Counted from the first letter of the stretch, positions 1-11,817 are shown. The stretch is 64,000 bases of DNA from Exophiala sp. HKRS030 (GCA_023897205.1 JAHWDD010000004.1:3162001-3226000), one strand, 5' to 3'. The notes: generated by a model from the sequence alone, not told the origin. Program-made: numbers and translations.

Positions 1-169
1 AAGATCTCCGGTAGGTGTGAACCAACCCGATCATTATCAACATGAGAGATAGAATCTATAGATAAATGTTCAAGGAAGCTGAGCTTATTCCCCCTCGCCC
101 CTTATCATCCTCTATCCTTTTTGTTTTTGTGTAACAATCCGAGGTCATCCTCCCTTTTTGATCAGTGAC

Positions 170-175
170 CACGTG
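170..175. promoter_or_regulatory. CACGTG E-box upstream of the NCS1 permease
   Basis: Palindromic CACGTG about 105 bases before the permease start codon. In fungi this core is bound by bHLH factors such as Cbf1 homologues. Function here is inferred from position only. Confidence 0.35.
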
Positions 176-188
176 CTGGGCTTTCATG

Positions 189-227
189 TCTCTGTCTCTC
201 TGTCTCTCTGTCTCTCTGTCTCTCTAC
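189..227. repeat. TCTCTCTG-type pyrimidine microsatellite
   Basis: About four copies of an eight-base TCTG/TCTC unit directly before the permease gene, probably in its 5' leader or core promoter. CT-rich tracts just upstream of the start are common in filamentous fungal promoters. Confidence 0.8.
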
Positions 228-279
228 TCTCACACACAGAGGGCAATTGACTGACGCGGAAAACCACTGCAATTGCAAA

Positions 280-1908
280 ATGGCGGAATACAACAACGAT
301 CCCGAGAAAAATGACTCTCACGTCATCACACGGACAAGCACTACTATCGTCGGTGGCGAAGGCAAAACTATCGAGAAGCATCGTGTCACTGACAAGGTCG
401 ATGATCTCGCACAAGTCGAGGCTTCGAAAGGATGGTTCCGCTCGGTACTCAAGTACGCCAGTTTCCTTCACGCCGAGGAGCGTGGCATCGAAAGAGTCAG
501 GGAGGAGGATAGAGTCAAGCAATCAGTCCTCGACGGGTATACAATGTGGGCATCGGCCAATTTTACGTGAGTTCATTCACAGGTCCATTCCTCCTAGCGA
601 ACGCGGTCGTAGCTGATGGTGGAAAAACAAACCTACAGTCCAGCAACCTTTGCCACTGGTGCTCTGGGACCGATTTTTGGGCTGGGATTCTGGGATTCTT
701 TTGCGGTCATCGTTTGCATCAACTGCTCCATGGCCATCGTCGTCGGATTGTTCGGGTGCTTCGGTCCCATCACCGGCTTGAGGACCATGTCTGTCGGCCG
801 GTATGCCTTTGGGATCTGGGGCACGAGAGCCTTGGTGATCTTGAACATCTGCGGCATGGTCGGCTGGTCGAGTGTCAACTCCATCGCTGGGTCTCAAGTC
901 CTGCACGAACTGTCGGACGGCAATTGTCCACTGTGGGCCGGAAACCTGATCATCGGCGTGTGCACGGCCGTCATCTCCTTCTTTGGCTACTTCGCCGTGC
1001 ACATGTTTGAGCGCTGGTGCTGGATCCCTCAGGTCGTCATCTTCATCTTCCTGGCCGGGTACGGCGCGAAGCACTTCGACGCGGGCGCGCTGCCCATGGG
1101 CTCCGGGTCCAGGGAGGCCAGGAGCGTCATGGGCTTCATCGCCGTGCTGTACGGGTTCGTCGGGGGGTGGGCGCAGACCTCTGCAGACTACAACGTGCGG
1201 ATGCCCGTCAAAACGGACAAGACCAAACTGATCCTGTCGATCTGGGCCGGCAACTTTTTTGGTTGCTCAATCCCCGAGATCCTCGGTGCGGCCTTCATGA
1301 CGGCCGTCGCGGCAGACCCCAAGTTCGCAGAGGCTTACGACACCCGTGGCGTCGGAGGCCTCATGGGCGAAGCTCTCCGCCCGATTCACGGATTCGGCAA
1401 ATTTTTGCTGGTCTTGTCGGCCTTGTCCATCATCGGGTGCAACCTGGTAAACAACTACAGTCTCGCATTCACGTGCCAAAACTTCCACCCGATCCTCATG
1501 AGGGTCCCGCGCATCGTTTGGAACGTGCTTGGCTCGGCCGCCTTCATTGCCATCGCCATCGCGGCCGAAGACTCCTTTGAGGAGGTCCTCGAATCCTTCC
1601 TGAGTGTCATTGGATACTTCCTGACCCCGTTTCTGTGCTGCACCTCGATCGAGTACCTGTACTTCAGGAAGCGCAGGTTCCCGTTGGAAGACTGGAACAA
1701 CATGAAGGTGATACCTTATGGAATAGCAGGTTTCTCGGCTATTGCCATGGGATTTGTCGGAGCCGTACTATCCATGAACCAGACGTGGTACGTCGGTGTG
1801 GTGGCCAAAGCATCAGGTGCGGAACTAGGGTGGATCTTCAGTGGCATCTTTGGAACACTTACCTTCGTACCCGTGAGATATCTGGAGATGAGGTACACGG
1901 GGCGATAG
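280..1908 (+). CDS. NCS1 nucleobase:cation symporter (purine-cytosine permease, Fcy2/FcyB-like)
   Basis: Plasma-membrane permease expected to import purines or cytosine with protons. Two exons are joined by a 72-base intron (567-638), giving 518 residues, the usual size of the family. The hydrophilic N-terminal tail (about 95 residues) is followed by SANFTPATFATGALGP, the conserved start of the first membrane segment, which reads through only when the intron is removed. The rest is a run of hydrophobic helices with Gly/Pro-rich breaks, consistent with about 12 transmembrane segments. The first ATG in the open frame is used; a CT-rich repeat and an E-box lie just upstream. Family assignment is firm. 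The substrate is inferred from Fcy2-like residues and could be another nucleobase or a related heterocycle such as pyridoxine. Confidence 0.9.
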
Positions 1909-3616
1909 CTACACATATCCGATAGAGTATGATTGGCAACAAGAGAATGATGGGAGACATCACGCGTTGAGCGTTGAATTGATGAAATTTCAGTTTGAAC
2001 TAGGAACTCACATCTGTGCTTGAGGACAGATCGTGTCAATTGCAAGACTTTCGACGGAGCTAGAAGGTGTTTCCGCTTCTGCATGATATAGTCTGCAATG
2101 CAATATGGCAATCATCATTTATTTGTGTGAAGGCATCAGATGAATGTTGAATTATCTGAAAACGGTACCCTTGTATGGGCATCTGGACCCAAGTCATTGT
2201 CAATCACATCGCTGATTTATGTAGAACGATCTACGAGTCGTCAATACAATCATCACTAAGGATTAGATTGGCTAGAGCAATCGAGACCAGACTTCAATTC
2301 ACTTACGAATATCTAAATAACGCGTTGCCGTCTCTTGAAACCCAGTAGAATTGAGGTCTCACGTAGGGAGTACTCATAGTCCAAGACATCTGTAACTTTG
2401 TTGGCGAAGAGCATTAGGCAACAGTTGTTGTTGTGTCACGAGTCAGTCGGTCAAGATTGATGTGCATGTTCTCAACTTTGTACTCGTGAGAGCGGCCACT
2501 GATGAATGGTGCGACTATTCATTATTCATGTACAGGGATGGTACTAAGAAGTTATTGGACGATTGAAGGTATACATTACCTGTTTCTCATGCTCGGTTCG
2601 AAGATGAGCTGCAGGTGTGTGGACTCTGATCGTCCTTGCATATTCTTACTCTACCAGTACGGAGTATGTTGCCCTGATTTACAGGGACCGCTCAAGAATG
2701 ATCAGCATGAGCGCCAACGGATCATCCGGGGGATCGTCACACCAAACAAGGCACATCAGGCACGGAATATACGGATACGCAGGTCCTTCGTCGGCAGCCT
2801 TTTTCAACAGGTTCTGGACTGCCAACAAGGCCCGGTCAGGGTCACCTGCAGGAACGACAAAAGATGAAATGATCTTCCATTCTGCCTCGGCCACTTTCAC
2901 ATCAGCGCAGATTCACCGGCCCAAGCGAAACGACCAAGTCGTTCAATACGTCGAATAAACAGCTGTTGCGGCTGAAATCATGTCAATCTCTAAAATAGCG
3001 AGATTCGAAAGAGGCCCAGCTGTTGACTCGTACGTCCACAGACTTTCATTTCTGACAAAGTCGAATCTTAACGCCACGAAATCCCGGTTCCAAGTCCGCG
3101 ACTCATTAGGCCAGATGATGATAGCCAATCCTTGTATCGACGACCAGGATGCAAAAGCCTCGCCAAATTTAGCTCGAATGAGCCCGAAGCCTTGTTCCAG
3201 GCCCTTTCCAGGCCAACGACTCGCTGCGGTCATCCCAGGCAAGCACATTTGCCACAGGAGAAGTCTACAAACTTCAAAATTAGCTCCGACCAACGTCAAC
3301 GGCCACGGGAGGACGTGCGTCTCACACTTTGTCAACTCGCCTCGGGGGAGCCTTATTAATTGTGGGCCTCATCATGAACCACCGTGCTCGTACGATATTC
3401 CACCCACTCGACCTCCGCCATGAGCCCTTGCAGGTTCGTTTGATGATACCTGGGAGAGGTTTTAATACTATGGTTCTGTCCGGTCGCTGATCTGAAGCAT
3501 CTTGGACAAGACTCCTGCTACTGAGCTGATCATGGAAATTTTTACTGTTTTATCGACATAGATTTTTTTTTGCACAGTGCAGAAAATCGCTGCTACAAAG
3601 ATCTTGATAAGGGAAT
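1909..3616. other. intergenic stretch with a possible unrecognised minus-strand coding fragment
   Basis: No gene is recognised. A minus-strand frame from 3335 to 2943 stays open for 130 codons and is rich in Trp, Phe and Ile. A second minus-strand open stretch (2900-2679) follows in another frame. No clear splice pair joins them, no family is recognised and plus-strand frames overlap, so this may be a gene relic or chance. One exact TACGGAGTA nonamer lies at 2658-2666. Confidence 0.5.
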
Positions 3617-5088
3617 ATGTCATTCCAAACGAACTTGTCAATCATCAATTTGACGCCTTACGACTGGACGGGATATACGCTTGCAGAAACCACGGGTCTC
3701 ATAGAATGGGACTTTCCCAAGACTTTGGCATCCGGTAAGAAGAATGCCTGACCGTCGTTGGAAATTTGGTGGACTGACATGGATCACTTTGCAACTGTCT
3801 AGGTGACACATATGAAGCATCTATAGCCGTCGACACTTCTCAAGGAAGCAACCCAACAAAAGCGCAAGCCGACTGGCCCTTTTCATGGATCGACCAAGCT
3901 CACCCCGTGGCTGACCTCAAGATTTCCGTTTCCGGCGAAGGCGACGGCGACGGTGGAGGATACGAGTACGCCATCAACGCCGTGCTGGACCAATTCGGCA
4001 CTCAACGAAACCCCAAAGGCTCGACAATCAGCATCCCACTGTACGACCAAGCCTGGTCCCCGTTCCTGCTCGTGGGCGACAACACCAGCCTCGCCGGCAA
4101 CAATCCTCCTTTGGACTGGATGGAGCAGAGCCTGCCGTTCATCGGGTGCCTGACGTTGCAGGACATTGTGCTCCCCGGCTCGCACGACGCGGGCATGTCG
4201 CAGATCAACTACGCACACGGCGGCGACTCGGACAACTCCCAAACACAAACGCTGTCGGTCGGGGGTCAGCTCGAGGCCGGGATGCGGTACTTTGACATCC
4301 GGCCGTCCATCTCTCACGGCCAGTTCTACACGGGCCACTACACCGATCAGCTCGGGGCCAACGGCGAGTCCATGGCCGACATCATCTCCGACGTCAACGC
4401 CTTCACGGCCAAAGGTTTCAACGAGCTCGTCGTCCTCGAGCTCAGCCACAGTCTCGACACGGACAGTGGGTACGACGCTTTCAACGACGCGCAATACAAG
4501 AACCTCCTGACCCAACTGTCGGGACTCAAGTATCTCTACACCGGGCACGCGTCGGACGTTCTCACGACGGTGAAACTGGGCGAGTTCATATCGTCGAGTC
4601 CCGCCGTGGTCGTGGTGTGCGACGAGCGCGACCTGAACTGGTTGTCCACCAACAAGTTTTCGGGCAAGGGATTCTACGGACCGGGACAGCTGCCCGTGTA
4701 CAACAACTACGCCGACACGACCGACCTAGACACCATGAGGCAGGACCAGTGGACCAAGTTTAGCTCACAGGTCGAAACCCCCCAGACCCCGAACCAGTTG
4801 TTCCTCCTCAGTTGGACCTTTACCCAGGACGTGCTGGGAGCGATCGGGATAGGGTTCGGCGGCGCGACCGAAGACGGTACGTCGATCCTCGAGTCGGCCA
4901 CGTACTTTAACAACTTCCTCGCCCAGACCGGCGGGACCGTGCCGTACACGGGGCCCCTGGAGTGGGCCAAGAAGGCCGGAAAGCCACCCAACATCATCCT
5001 GATCGACAATGTGCCGACGGACAACAGGTTCCTGGCGACCTTGTGCCTGGGCATGACGAGGTGGTTCAACCGGCAGCAAAAGTGTTGA
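3617..5088 (+). CDS. PLC-like phosphodiesterase (PI-PLC X-domain, TIM-barrel) protein
   Basis: Predicted 467-residue protein from two exons split by a 68-base intron (3735-3802). Residues about 160-450 match the PI-PLC X-domain fold: GSHDAG with the first catalytic His at about 167, FDIRP with Asp and Arg at 204 and 206, GHYTD with the second His at about 218, then LELSH carrying an acidic residue. These are the general acid-base pair and metal or phosphate contacts of small, bacterial-type PI-PLC enzymes. The first 140 residues form a separate beta-rich domain that I do not recognise. No signal peptide or membrane helix is visible, so the protein looks intracellular or non-classically exported. 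Substrate (phosphoinositide or another phosphodiester) is not determined by the sequence. Confidence 0.85.
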
Positions 5089-5667
5089 AACGTCTTGAAC
5101 GAAGCACCGTTGTGTACAGATGTCTTCAAGGTGTCTGCCTGTGCGGGATGAATTTTATCTATGCGTCTATTGATACGTGGAATTTATCATGGTTTGTGGG
5201 TCACTCGGTACATACGCCCGTACATGTATAACCCAAGTTGAAAGAGGAGATTTCTGCTGACGCTGTGGCATCAGGACTTTTGCTAGAGGAGAAATAGGAT
5301 GCCAGATAATTTTGGAACACTCTCCATTTGGGGTTGGACATTACGTTGGGATATTGATACTGGGCGCTGGAATCGTGTTTGGGTATTGATACCCGTTGGT
5401 GGAACCGGATATATACCCTTGTAAAAAGTCAGGTCGTTGGATAATCTAGACAGGTTTGTAATGGCAATTCATGCCTCTTTTCTTTGTCATCAAGTGTTGT
5501 TTTGCTCTGGACAAAGTACAACGCAGTTTCATAAAATGTCGTTCCACCTTGAGCGATGCGCACATTCTTGTCAAATATGGTCAACGGTCTTTAGTGTGTA
5601 TTCGGCTCCCGCTTCTCATCGTGTATTCGTACATTTGCTCTTCATTTCTGTATCTGTCCATTGCTTC
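5089..5667. other. convergent 3' intergenic region
   Basis: Lies between the ends of the PLC-like gene and the DUF726 gene. It presumably holds both 3' UTRs and polyadenylation sites. A loosely repeated segment containing TATTGATAC occurs twice at about 5350-5395. No gene seen. Confidence 0.6.
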
Positions 5668-7695
5668 TCATCTCGGTGGAAGAGCAGGTTTCTTCTGTTC
5701 TGTCGCCTCGGCCTCCTCTCTTTCTTCCTTCTCCTTTTCCTCCTCTTCTTGTTCCTTTTCCTGTTCCTCGACCTGCTCTAGGACAATCCGTTCCTTTTCC
5801 AGAGCCTCCTCGTCGATGTCGGTCCAACCGACTTCGGTCAACATCTTGCCCACCATGTTCTGATACTTGAGATGGCCGGTGACTTGCTCACTCACGTCAA
5901 AGTTCTCCACCCCGTACGCGTTGATCTCTTGCAGTCCGGCGATGCCGAGCTGTGCACTGCTGGTCCGATACATGAATGCGAGAATGTAATCGTTGGTAGA
6001 GTACACGTTGATCAGTCGCCCGCCGACCACGCTCCTCATCGAGCGCCAGACGTCGTCGTCACTCGGTACCGGGGAACCCATCAGGACGACGCTGTCGATC
6101 AGACCGAACGCCTGCCTCCGGGCGAGTGCCAGCAAACAGGAATATATGACCCTGGCGCCCAACGAGTGACCGACGAGGCTGACCGGTCTCTCTCCTTGTG
6201 CTTTGTTGATCAGCGCGTCGGCGAGCACCTCGCCGGCCTTCATCGCCCTCAACTTGGCAATTCCAAACGGACTGTCGACCAACTTTGCAACTTTCAATAT
6301 CGCCAAAGGGGCCAACATGGCCGAATACAAGCCCGCCAGTATCGTTCTCTTGATGATTTGCTTCTTTAGGTAGCTCCATGCCTCGCTGGTCACAAAGTTC
6401 TTCAGAGCGTTCCCGAGGTTCATCAGAGCTTGTAGTTCCCATCTCAAGGCGAAAGCTTCACCACCGTCACCGAGCACTTTCCACGGATTTTTCACCTCGT
6501 CTTCTTGAGTCAGCCAGCCGGTGATGCCGATCGTGACCCTCAGCCGTCGCCTTTGCTGTAGTTTCTCTTCACTATCGTCCACACCGCCGCGGACAGGAAT
6601 GAAGGCGAAATCCTCAATTTCCTTTGAATACTTGTCCATCATGCGCCCCGTCATTCGTCCGCCATACGCTCCAAACAGCCCACCGACGAGGACGCCACTG
6701 CCCGCCAATGCGCCTAGATACCCGGCTGCGGCAGTCGCCCCGAGACCAAGGCCTCCCAACAAGCCTCCGACTCCGGCAGCCACCAGAGGGGCTGCCAGCC
6801 CGCCCGTAACGCCGATCAATGCGGCGCCTGCGACACTGGCTATTCCGACTTTCCATTTTCGCGCAGTGGCGCTGGCTTTCTGGGCGGCAGAGGCAGACTC
6901 TCCGGCGTCCATCTTGCTGGCGGCGGCGAGAAGGCCGTAGGCGGTGTCCTTTTCCATCTTGGAAACCTCGCCACTGGAGATGTGCAACGAGGTGGCCAGG
7001 CGAAGCATCAACGTCCGCGAGTGAGCACGGTACGTTTCGAGACTGAGGAGGAGGAGAAGGATGGCGTTGAGGATCGTCGAGCGTTCTGTGTGGCTTAGAT
7101 CCGCCAATGGCGTGGTGACCGGGGAGTAAATATCTGACAGTCGATCGTCAGCGGCCTTTTCCCTGTCGTTGGTAATGTAGACCTGTGGCGGCGGGGGAGG
7201 AGTCTTCTTGTAAGGTTCTTGTGCCGAACTTCGCTCCTCGCGGGCGTTGACCACCTCCCCGACCCTCAAGATCACACTTTCAGACCAGCGGTCGAAGAAG
7301 TCTAGCGCGAATTTCTTCAACGCCTCGCTCTGAGGCGTGGCAGACACGGTGGTTTCTTCTTCGGATTTGGCAGCTTCGAGCTGTTCTCGTTTCATGGCTT
7401 CAATCTCAGCATCCTGACTGGCGACTCCTGGGTCATCGAAGTTGAGTTTGGACAGATCTATGTCCTTCTCGTTGTCAGCGGGCGGTTTGGGTTTGGGCTT
7501 TGGTTTCTCGTCAAAGGCCTTGATAAGGTCCTTTCTCATGTTCTCTGTGACATGGGCAATCAAAACACTGAGTTCGGCGCGTTGATCCAGAGTGAGTAGA
7601 GTAGCTAGAGATTGATCGTCTGATTGGGCATTCTGCGGATTACGCTTGGGACTTGAAGTCCTGCCCTTGAAATTGATATTCGATAGAGACGGCAT
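5668..7695 (-). CDS. DUF726 / TMCO4-type membrane alpha/beta hydrolase
   Basis: Relative of yeast YFL034W (Mil1) and animal TMCO4, proteins with a Gly/Ala-rich membrane hairpin followed by an alpha/beta-hydrolase domain. The first ATG in frame gives 675 residues. A Gly/Ala-rich double hydrophobic segment lies near residues 290-355, and the nucleophile elbow GHSLGA places the candidate catalytic Ser at about 511. The C-terminus is a highly charged Glu/Lys coiled stretch. The frame stays open 81 bases upstream of this ATG and has an acceptor-like CAG at about 7770, so a short 5' exon may exist; I could not find a convincing donor. Enzymatic substrate is unknown; a lipase-like role is inferred from the fold. 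Confidence 0.85.
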   Translation of the reverse strand: MPSLSNINFKGRTSSPKRNPQNAQSDDQSLATLLTLDQRAELSVLIAHVTENMRKDLIKAFDEKPKPKPKPPADNEKDIDLSKLNFDDPGVASQDAEIEAMKREQLEAAKSEEETTVSATPQSEALKKFALDFFDRWSESVILRVGEVVNAREERSSAQEPYKKTPPPPPQVYITNDREKAADDRLSDIYSPVTTPLADLSHTERSTILNAILLLLLSLETYRAHSRTLMLRLATSLHISSGEVSKMEKDTAYGLLAAASKMDAGESASAAQKASATARKWKVGIASVAGAALIGVTGGLAAPLVAAGVGGLLGGLGLGATAAAGYLGALAGSGVLVGGLFGAYGGRMTGRMMDKYSKEIEDFAFIPVRGGVDDSEEKLQQRRRLRVTIGITGWLTQEDEVKNPWKVLGDGGEAFALRWELQALMNLGNALKNFVTSEAWSYLKKQIIKRTILAGLYSAMLAPLAILKVAKLVDSPFGIAKLRAMKAGEVLADALINKAQGERPVSLVGHSLGARVIYSCLLALARRQAFGLIDSVVLMGSPVPSDDDVWRSMRSVVGGRLINVYSTNDYILAFMYRTSSAQLGIAGLQEINAYGVENFDVSEQVTGHLKYQNMVGKMLTEVGWTDIDEEALEKERIVLEQVEEQEKEQEEEEKEKEEREEAEATEQKKPALPPR

Positions 7696-8130
7696 CTTGT
7701 TTGGGCTCGATAGTGGGGGCTGCTGCCTTTTGCTATCGTCTGAGATGCGGTATCCGACCTTGTCTGTAGAAGACACTTATCAATCTAAGGTTGTCACGTA
7801 CATGAAGAAAACATCAGCACGAAATACTTCTTCCTAGGGAGCGTCATCTTGAGGCATGATGCAATGACGCAAGCCAAGGCGTCAGCCTCGCCTCTCATTT
7901 CCCTGAGCGAGGCTGCAAAATGTGCACGAGTACGAGCACGAGCAGTTTACCATGTGGTACGTCTTACTGCCTCGCTCAAGTCACTGTCTACTTATGTCGC
8001 AAGGAAAAGCAAGTCGCAAGGCTAATCTGGAGCAAACACCACACTGAGAAAGAAGAACGGGGTTATATCTTTGGCAACCTTCAGCAGCCGCATATTCATT
8101 CCGTTGAAATTTGTCTCTATTATCACACGT
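7696..8130. other. 5' region of the DUF726 gene
   Basis: Probable promoter and 5' leader of the DUF726 gene plus the 3' UTR of the downstream minus-strand gene. A small 5' coding exon could lie here. Nothing else recognised. Confidence 0.5.
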
Positions 8131-8697
8131 TCAAGGTACCTTGGCATCAAACCCATTCAATATAGTGCCAACATAGCTATAAAAGCCCGTGTAATGAACG
8201 GCTGCAGCCGCTCCCTCTTTGCCCAGGATTTTGACAGCCTTGTCCCAGATCGCTTGGTCCAGTGGTCCAGGGCGTCCAAGAGCAGTGGCCAGCTCGAATG
8301 CTATCTTTCCTTCTTCCGTGAGTGTCTCCGGACACTTGCCAGCATGAATGTCGTGAAGCTCAGCCTCTGAAATCCCTGCGCGCCGAGAAATGATGGCGTG
8401 AGCATAGTTCTCAAAAGCTGCTTGCGAGCGTGAACCAGCAACCGCGATCACAACCTCTCGCCCGTACAAGGTCAGACCAGGTATTGTTTGTAAGGTTTTC
8501 ACGAGGAGATGAAAATGTTCGGCCACTTGTGGGTGGTGCAACAAGATTCCAAACGGCCCAATCAGTGTACCATCGTCGAGGGCAGTCTGTGGGGAGGAGC
8601 CATAGCGCTGCTTGGTGTATTCACTGAACAACTCATATGCGGGCTTCTGCTCATCTGTCAAGTCTTTTGGCGCGGTTAGACCAAGGCGGTTCGACAT
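8131..8697 (-). CDS. carboxymuconolactone decarboxylase-like (AhpD-fold) protein
   Basis: Single exon, 188 residues, AhpD-like all-alpha fold. The central stretch with NYAHAIISRRAGIS followed by an acidic helix matches fungal proteins annotated as carboxymuconolactone decarboxylase-like. The redox CxxC of true AhpD is absent, so peroxidase-type chemistry is unlikely; an aromatic-catabolism or lactone-handling role is inferred from family only. The first ATG in the sequence context gives the start; an upstream extension would add 12 residues from a non-ATG codon. It has no close operon-like partner; an MFS gene follows after 1.5 kb. Confidence 0.8.
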   Translation of the reverse strand: MSNRLGLTAPKDLTDEQKPAYELFSEYTKQRYGSSPQTALDDGTLIGPFGILLHHPQVAEHFHLLVKTLQTIPGLTLYGREVVIAVAGSRSQAAFENYAHAIISRRAGISEAELHDIHAGKCPETLTEEGKIAFELATALGRPGPLDQAIWDKAVKILGKEGAAAAVHYTGFYSYVGTILNGFDAKVP

Positions 8698-10169
8698 CGT
8701 GAGATACAAGACTGAAATCAACTGAATATACAAGTGCTGGTCAAACAGGTTTGTAAGACTTGAGAGTTACTTGTAGTTGTACGACATCTCTCGGTTATAT
8801 ACCTTATGTACGGGTAACATGGAAAAGCATCTCCAACAATCGACTCCGGAGCCTTTGATCTCTTTTACGGTTTTACCCCAGGCGAGCCCTTTAGGTGACA
8901 AACCTGGGTCGTCTACCTAGATACGAAGTGCGGTTCTTGCGGCTCGTGCGGCTCCTGCTCTACAATACCAAAGTGTAGTGAAATCTTGTAAGCCAGCGAT
9001 CAGGTGTAATTGTCATGCTGAATATGGAAAACAGGCGTCTTATACTTAGAAGAACCAGACACATGAGTCAAACATGATAGGCCTTCGGACTCTCTGTCCC
9101 CGTCTGAAATAGAATCCGTCAAGTACAAAAGATCCTTCATCTAGAACAAGTCATAGCCCTGCAACAGCCGATGTACCTGGGGGAGAGCAGATCAAATCGC
9201 TGATATCGTTCGTGCTCACATCATCTTCGAAAAGAACTACTGCAACATAGTTTCATTTCCATTCGCACCTGCTTCCATCGGTCGGAACACTACCACCACA
9301 TTCCCAACGAGTTTGAAGCGCTATGTGACTTGGGACAGTATTGGACGTCGACAATAATATTCGAGAACAATGAATCCTCTCGTTCAATCCTACGCTCACC
9401 GTTGCTTTTGTATTCTATCGGCCTCCGTTGGTACCAACTTCTTGTCTTGGCTTCCTGACTCTTGCTTTGCCTAAAATTTGCTCGAGGCTTCTCGTAGGTC
9501 TCTCAGAGCATTGGGTTGGTGCGAGGGCGGTCAGGATGCAAGGGGCGAGATCGTGTTCGCCAGGTCGATGGCAAAGATCTCACGACTATCTGCGATAGTA
9601 ACTCGGCACAAGTATGGTGCGGTATGTGTTAATGATCGTGCGTTTTCTGTTTGGAACTCCGGCGATTGCGATGGCGACATGGTGCAGAGAATGGAGGCGG
9701 AACGCTGGTTCCGGGGGTTTGAGGTGGTACGAAGTTTCATCTCATCTGAGCAGCACAATGCTGTCAGCGACAAGGTCAACACCGATGTTCTCGCTCCCAA
9801 TTAATTATACGGCCGTATTCTTCGGCCATCGACACGTTTGAGGACCCGTACTCCGTGCTGATGACCTGGGAGATCAAGTACCTCTACAGGAGGTCGATAA
9901 GTTGAGATGTACCAGACGTCGTACGGACCCCTTGGAGTCTTGTTTCCGGCCCATGCTTTCGGTGGCGGTTAAGACGGCACCTCCTCCCTGGCATGTACGA
10001 CGCTACCCACCGCGGGTGGAAATCCGCCGTGACCTTTGAATGAATTAATAAAGTAGAAGCTGGACTTCGAATCATTCATTCTTTACGATGATCACAAGGT
10101 GGTTCTAAATGAACGCAGACCTGTATTGCTGGGCCATGATGCGGTGCAACGACTTGTACAGAGTCTGAG
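8698..10169. other. intergenic region, no gene recognised
   Basis: Contains the divergent 5' regions of the CMD-like gene and the MFS gene. A plus-strand frame at 9478-9804 is open for 108 codons but shows no family resemblance. A one-mismatch copy of the TACTCCGTA nonamer sits at about 9849. Confidence 0.5.
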
Positions 10170-11817
10170 ATGTCAAACGACGAGGAGAGGCAAGCCAGCA
10201 CCAGTGGTGAACAACATGAGGAGGTGTCCCAGGAAAAGCCCGAGGTTCCGAATGACAATCCTCTCGAACACATTGCCAGTTTCGAAAGCCCCTTCAACAT
10301 CCCGACGTGGCGAAAATGGCTGATGACTTCGTTAATGGGAGGCATGGCTGCTGCCGTCACCTTTGGCAGTTCAGTGTGGTCGTCGACAATTTCCGTAACA
10401 TCAAAGCAATTTGGGGTTGGTGAAAGTGTCGCGGTATTGGGCGTTTCTTTATATGTACTTGGCTTTGCTCTTGGGCCGATACTCTGGGGTATGTCACCAC
10501 TCACCTTTGATCTGGCGCATTTGTTGATATATGTCTCAAATCTAGGCCCTCTGTCCGAGCTCAAAGGTCGACGGCTGCCGATGTTCACGGGTTACTTCAT
10601 ATGGGCGCTGCTGCAGATTCCAGTAGGCGTGGTGAACAACCTACCGGCCATTCTTGTCTGTCGCCTTCTGGCAGGCTGCTTTGGGGCAGCCCCTATGTCG
10701 CTCATCAGTGCTGCTTATGCCGATTTCTGGGAGCCAGCCGAACGTGGAACAGCCACGGCAGTCTACTCCGCGGCAGTCTATATCGGCCCTACACTAGGTA
10801 TGTTCCAAGACCCATGGACTTGCCGCCATGTATAGACTTGCTGACCACCGAACCATGATTACAGGTCCTATATTTGGCAGCCTGCTCACGGAGAGTAAAC
10901 TTGGGTGGCATTGGACTGCATGGCTCACCCTCATCATGGGTGGCAGCGTAGGGGTCTTGGCCTTCTTCTGCGTTCCAGAGACATATGGGCCAATCTTACA
11001 ACAAAAGGCAAATCGGAAGGCTCGTCTTGCCAACAACCCTGACACAGCATGTGAGGACGACATCGAGCAGTCAGCAGACTTTCAGACTTTCGTGCGAAGG
11101 TATATGGTCAAGCCGATAAAAATGCTCTGTTTTGAACCCATGGTACGTGGCACGCTATACTTGGAGGAGACACACTGACTCGTACAGTTGATGGTCATGA
11201 CTTTATATATTTCCATCGTCTATGGCATCCTTTATCTGACGTTTTACGCGTTCCCTTACAGTTTTGCACAAGGCCGAGGCTGGGATTCTCGTGTCGCATC
11301 TCTGCCATTTTTGAGCATACTCGTCAGTGTCTTGGTGTCATCTGTGGGAGTTGCCATCTACTCACGCGAATACTATCGTCCACGCCTTCAAGCACGCGGG
11401 TCAGTGTTACCGGAAGATCGTCTCCCGCCAATCATGCTAGGCAGTATTTTACTGCCCGTTGGCCTCTTCTGGTTTGGGTGGTGTTCGAACCGCAACATAT
11501 CACCTGTGTCTCAAATAATTGCTGGACTTTTCATCGGCAGTGGTATAATGCTTATCTTCACGAACGGTGTTGCTTATATCGTCGACATCTACCTTCAATC
11601 CGCGGCTAGCGCTCTGGCTGCCAACACATGTTGCCGAAGCCTGGTGGCGGCAGGTTTTCCATTGGCAGCCCCCAAAATGTACCATAATCTAGGCATTGCC
11701 TGGGGTACGAGTGTCCTGGGTTTCTTGTGTGTCTTGCTTATCCCGGCACCCTTGCTATTTTACAAATATGGAAGCAGGCTACGACAAATGTCGCGCTACG
11801 CCCCGACCTCTCGGTGA
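10170..11817 (+). CDS. major facilitator superfamily transporter, DHA1 (drug:H+ antiporter) type
   Basis: Four exons with introns 10489-10545, 10798-10864 and 11143-11187 give 492 residues, typical for 12-helix DHA1 carriers. After a 45-residue hydrophilic tail come the family signatures: GPLSELKGRR (motif A, loop 2-3), which forms only after removing intron 1, and YIGPTLGPIFG (motif C, helix 5, antiporter signature), which forms after removing intron 2. A large cytosolic loop separates the two six-helix halves. It would export small organic compounds at the plasma membrane using the proton gradient; substrate unknown. Intron 1 is 57 bases, in frame and stop-free, so retention would insert 19 residues into the motif A loop. 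Its 3' end faces a broken SnoaL-like gene 81 bases away. Confidence 0.9.

Noticed and set aside
3883..4548. 221-codon minus-strand frame over the PLC-like gene
   Set aside because: Antisense shadow; low-complexity Val/Glu/Asp/Arg composition and no family resemblance.
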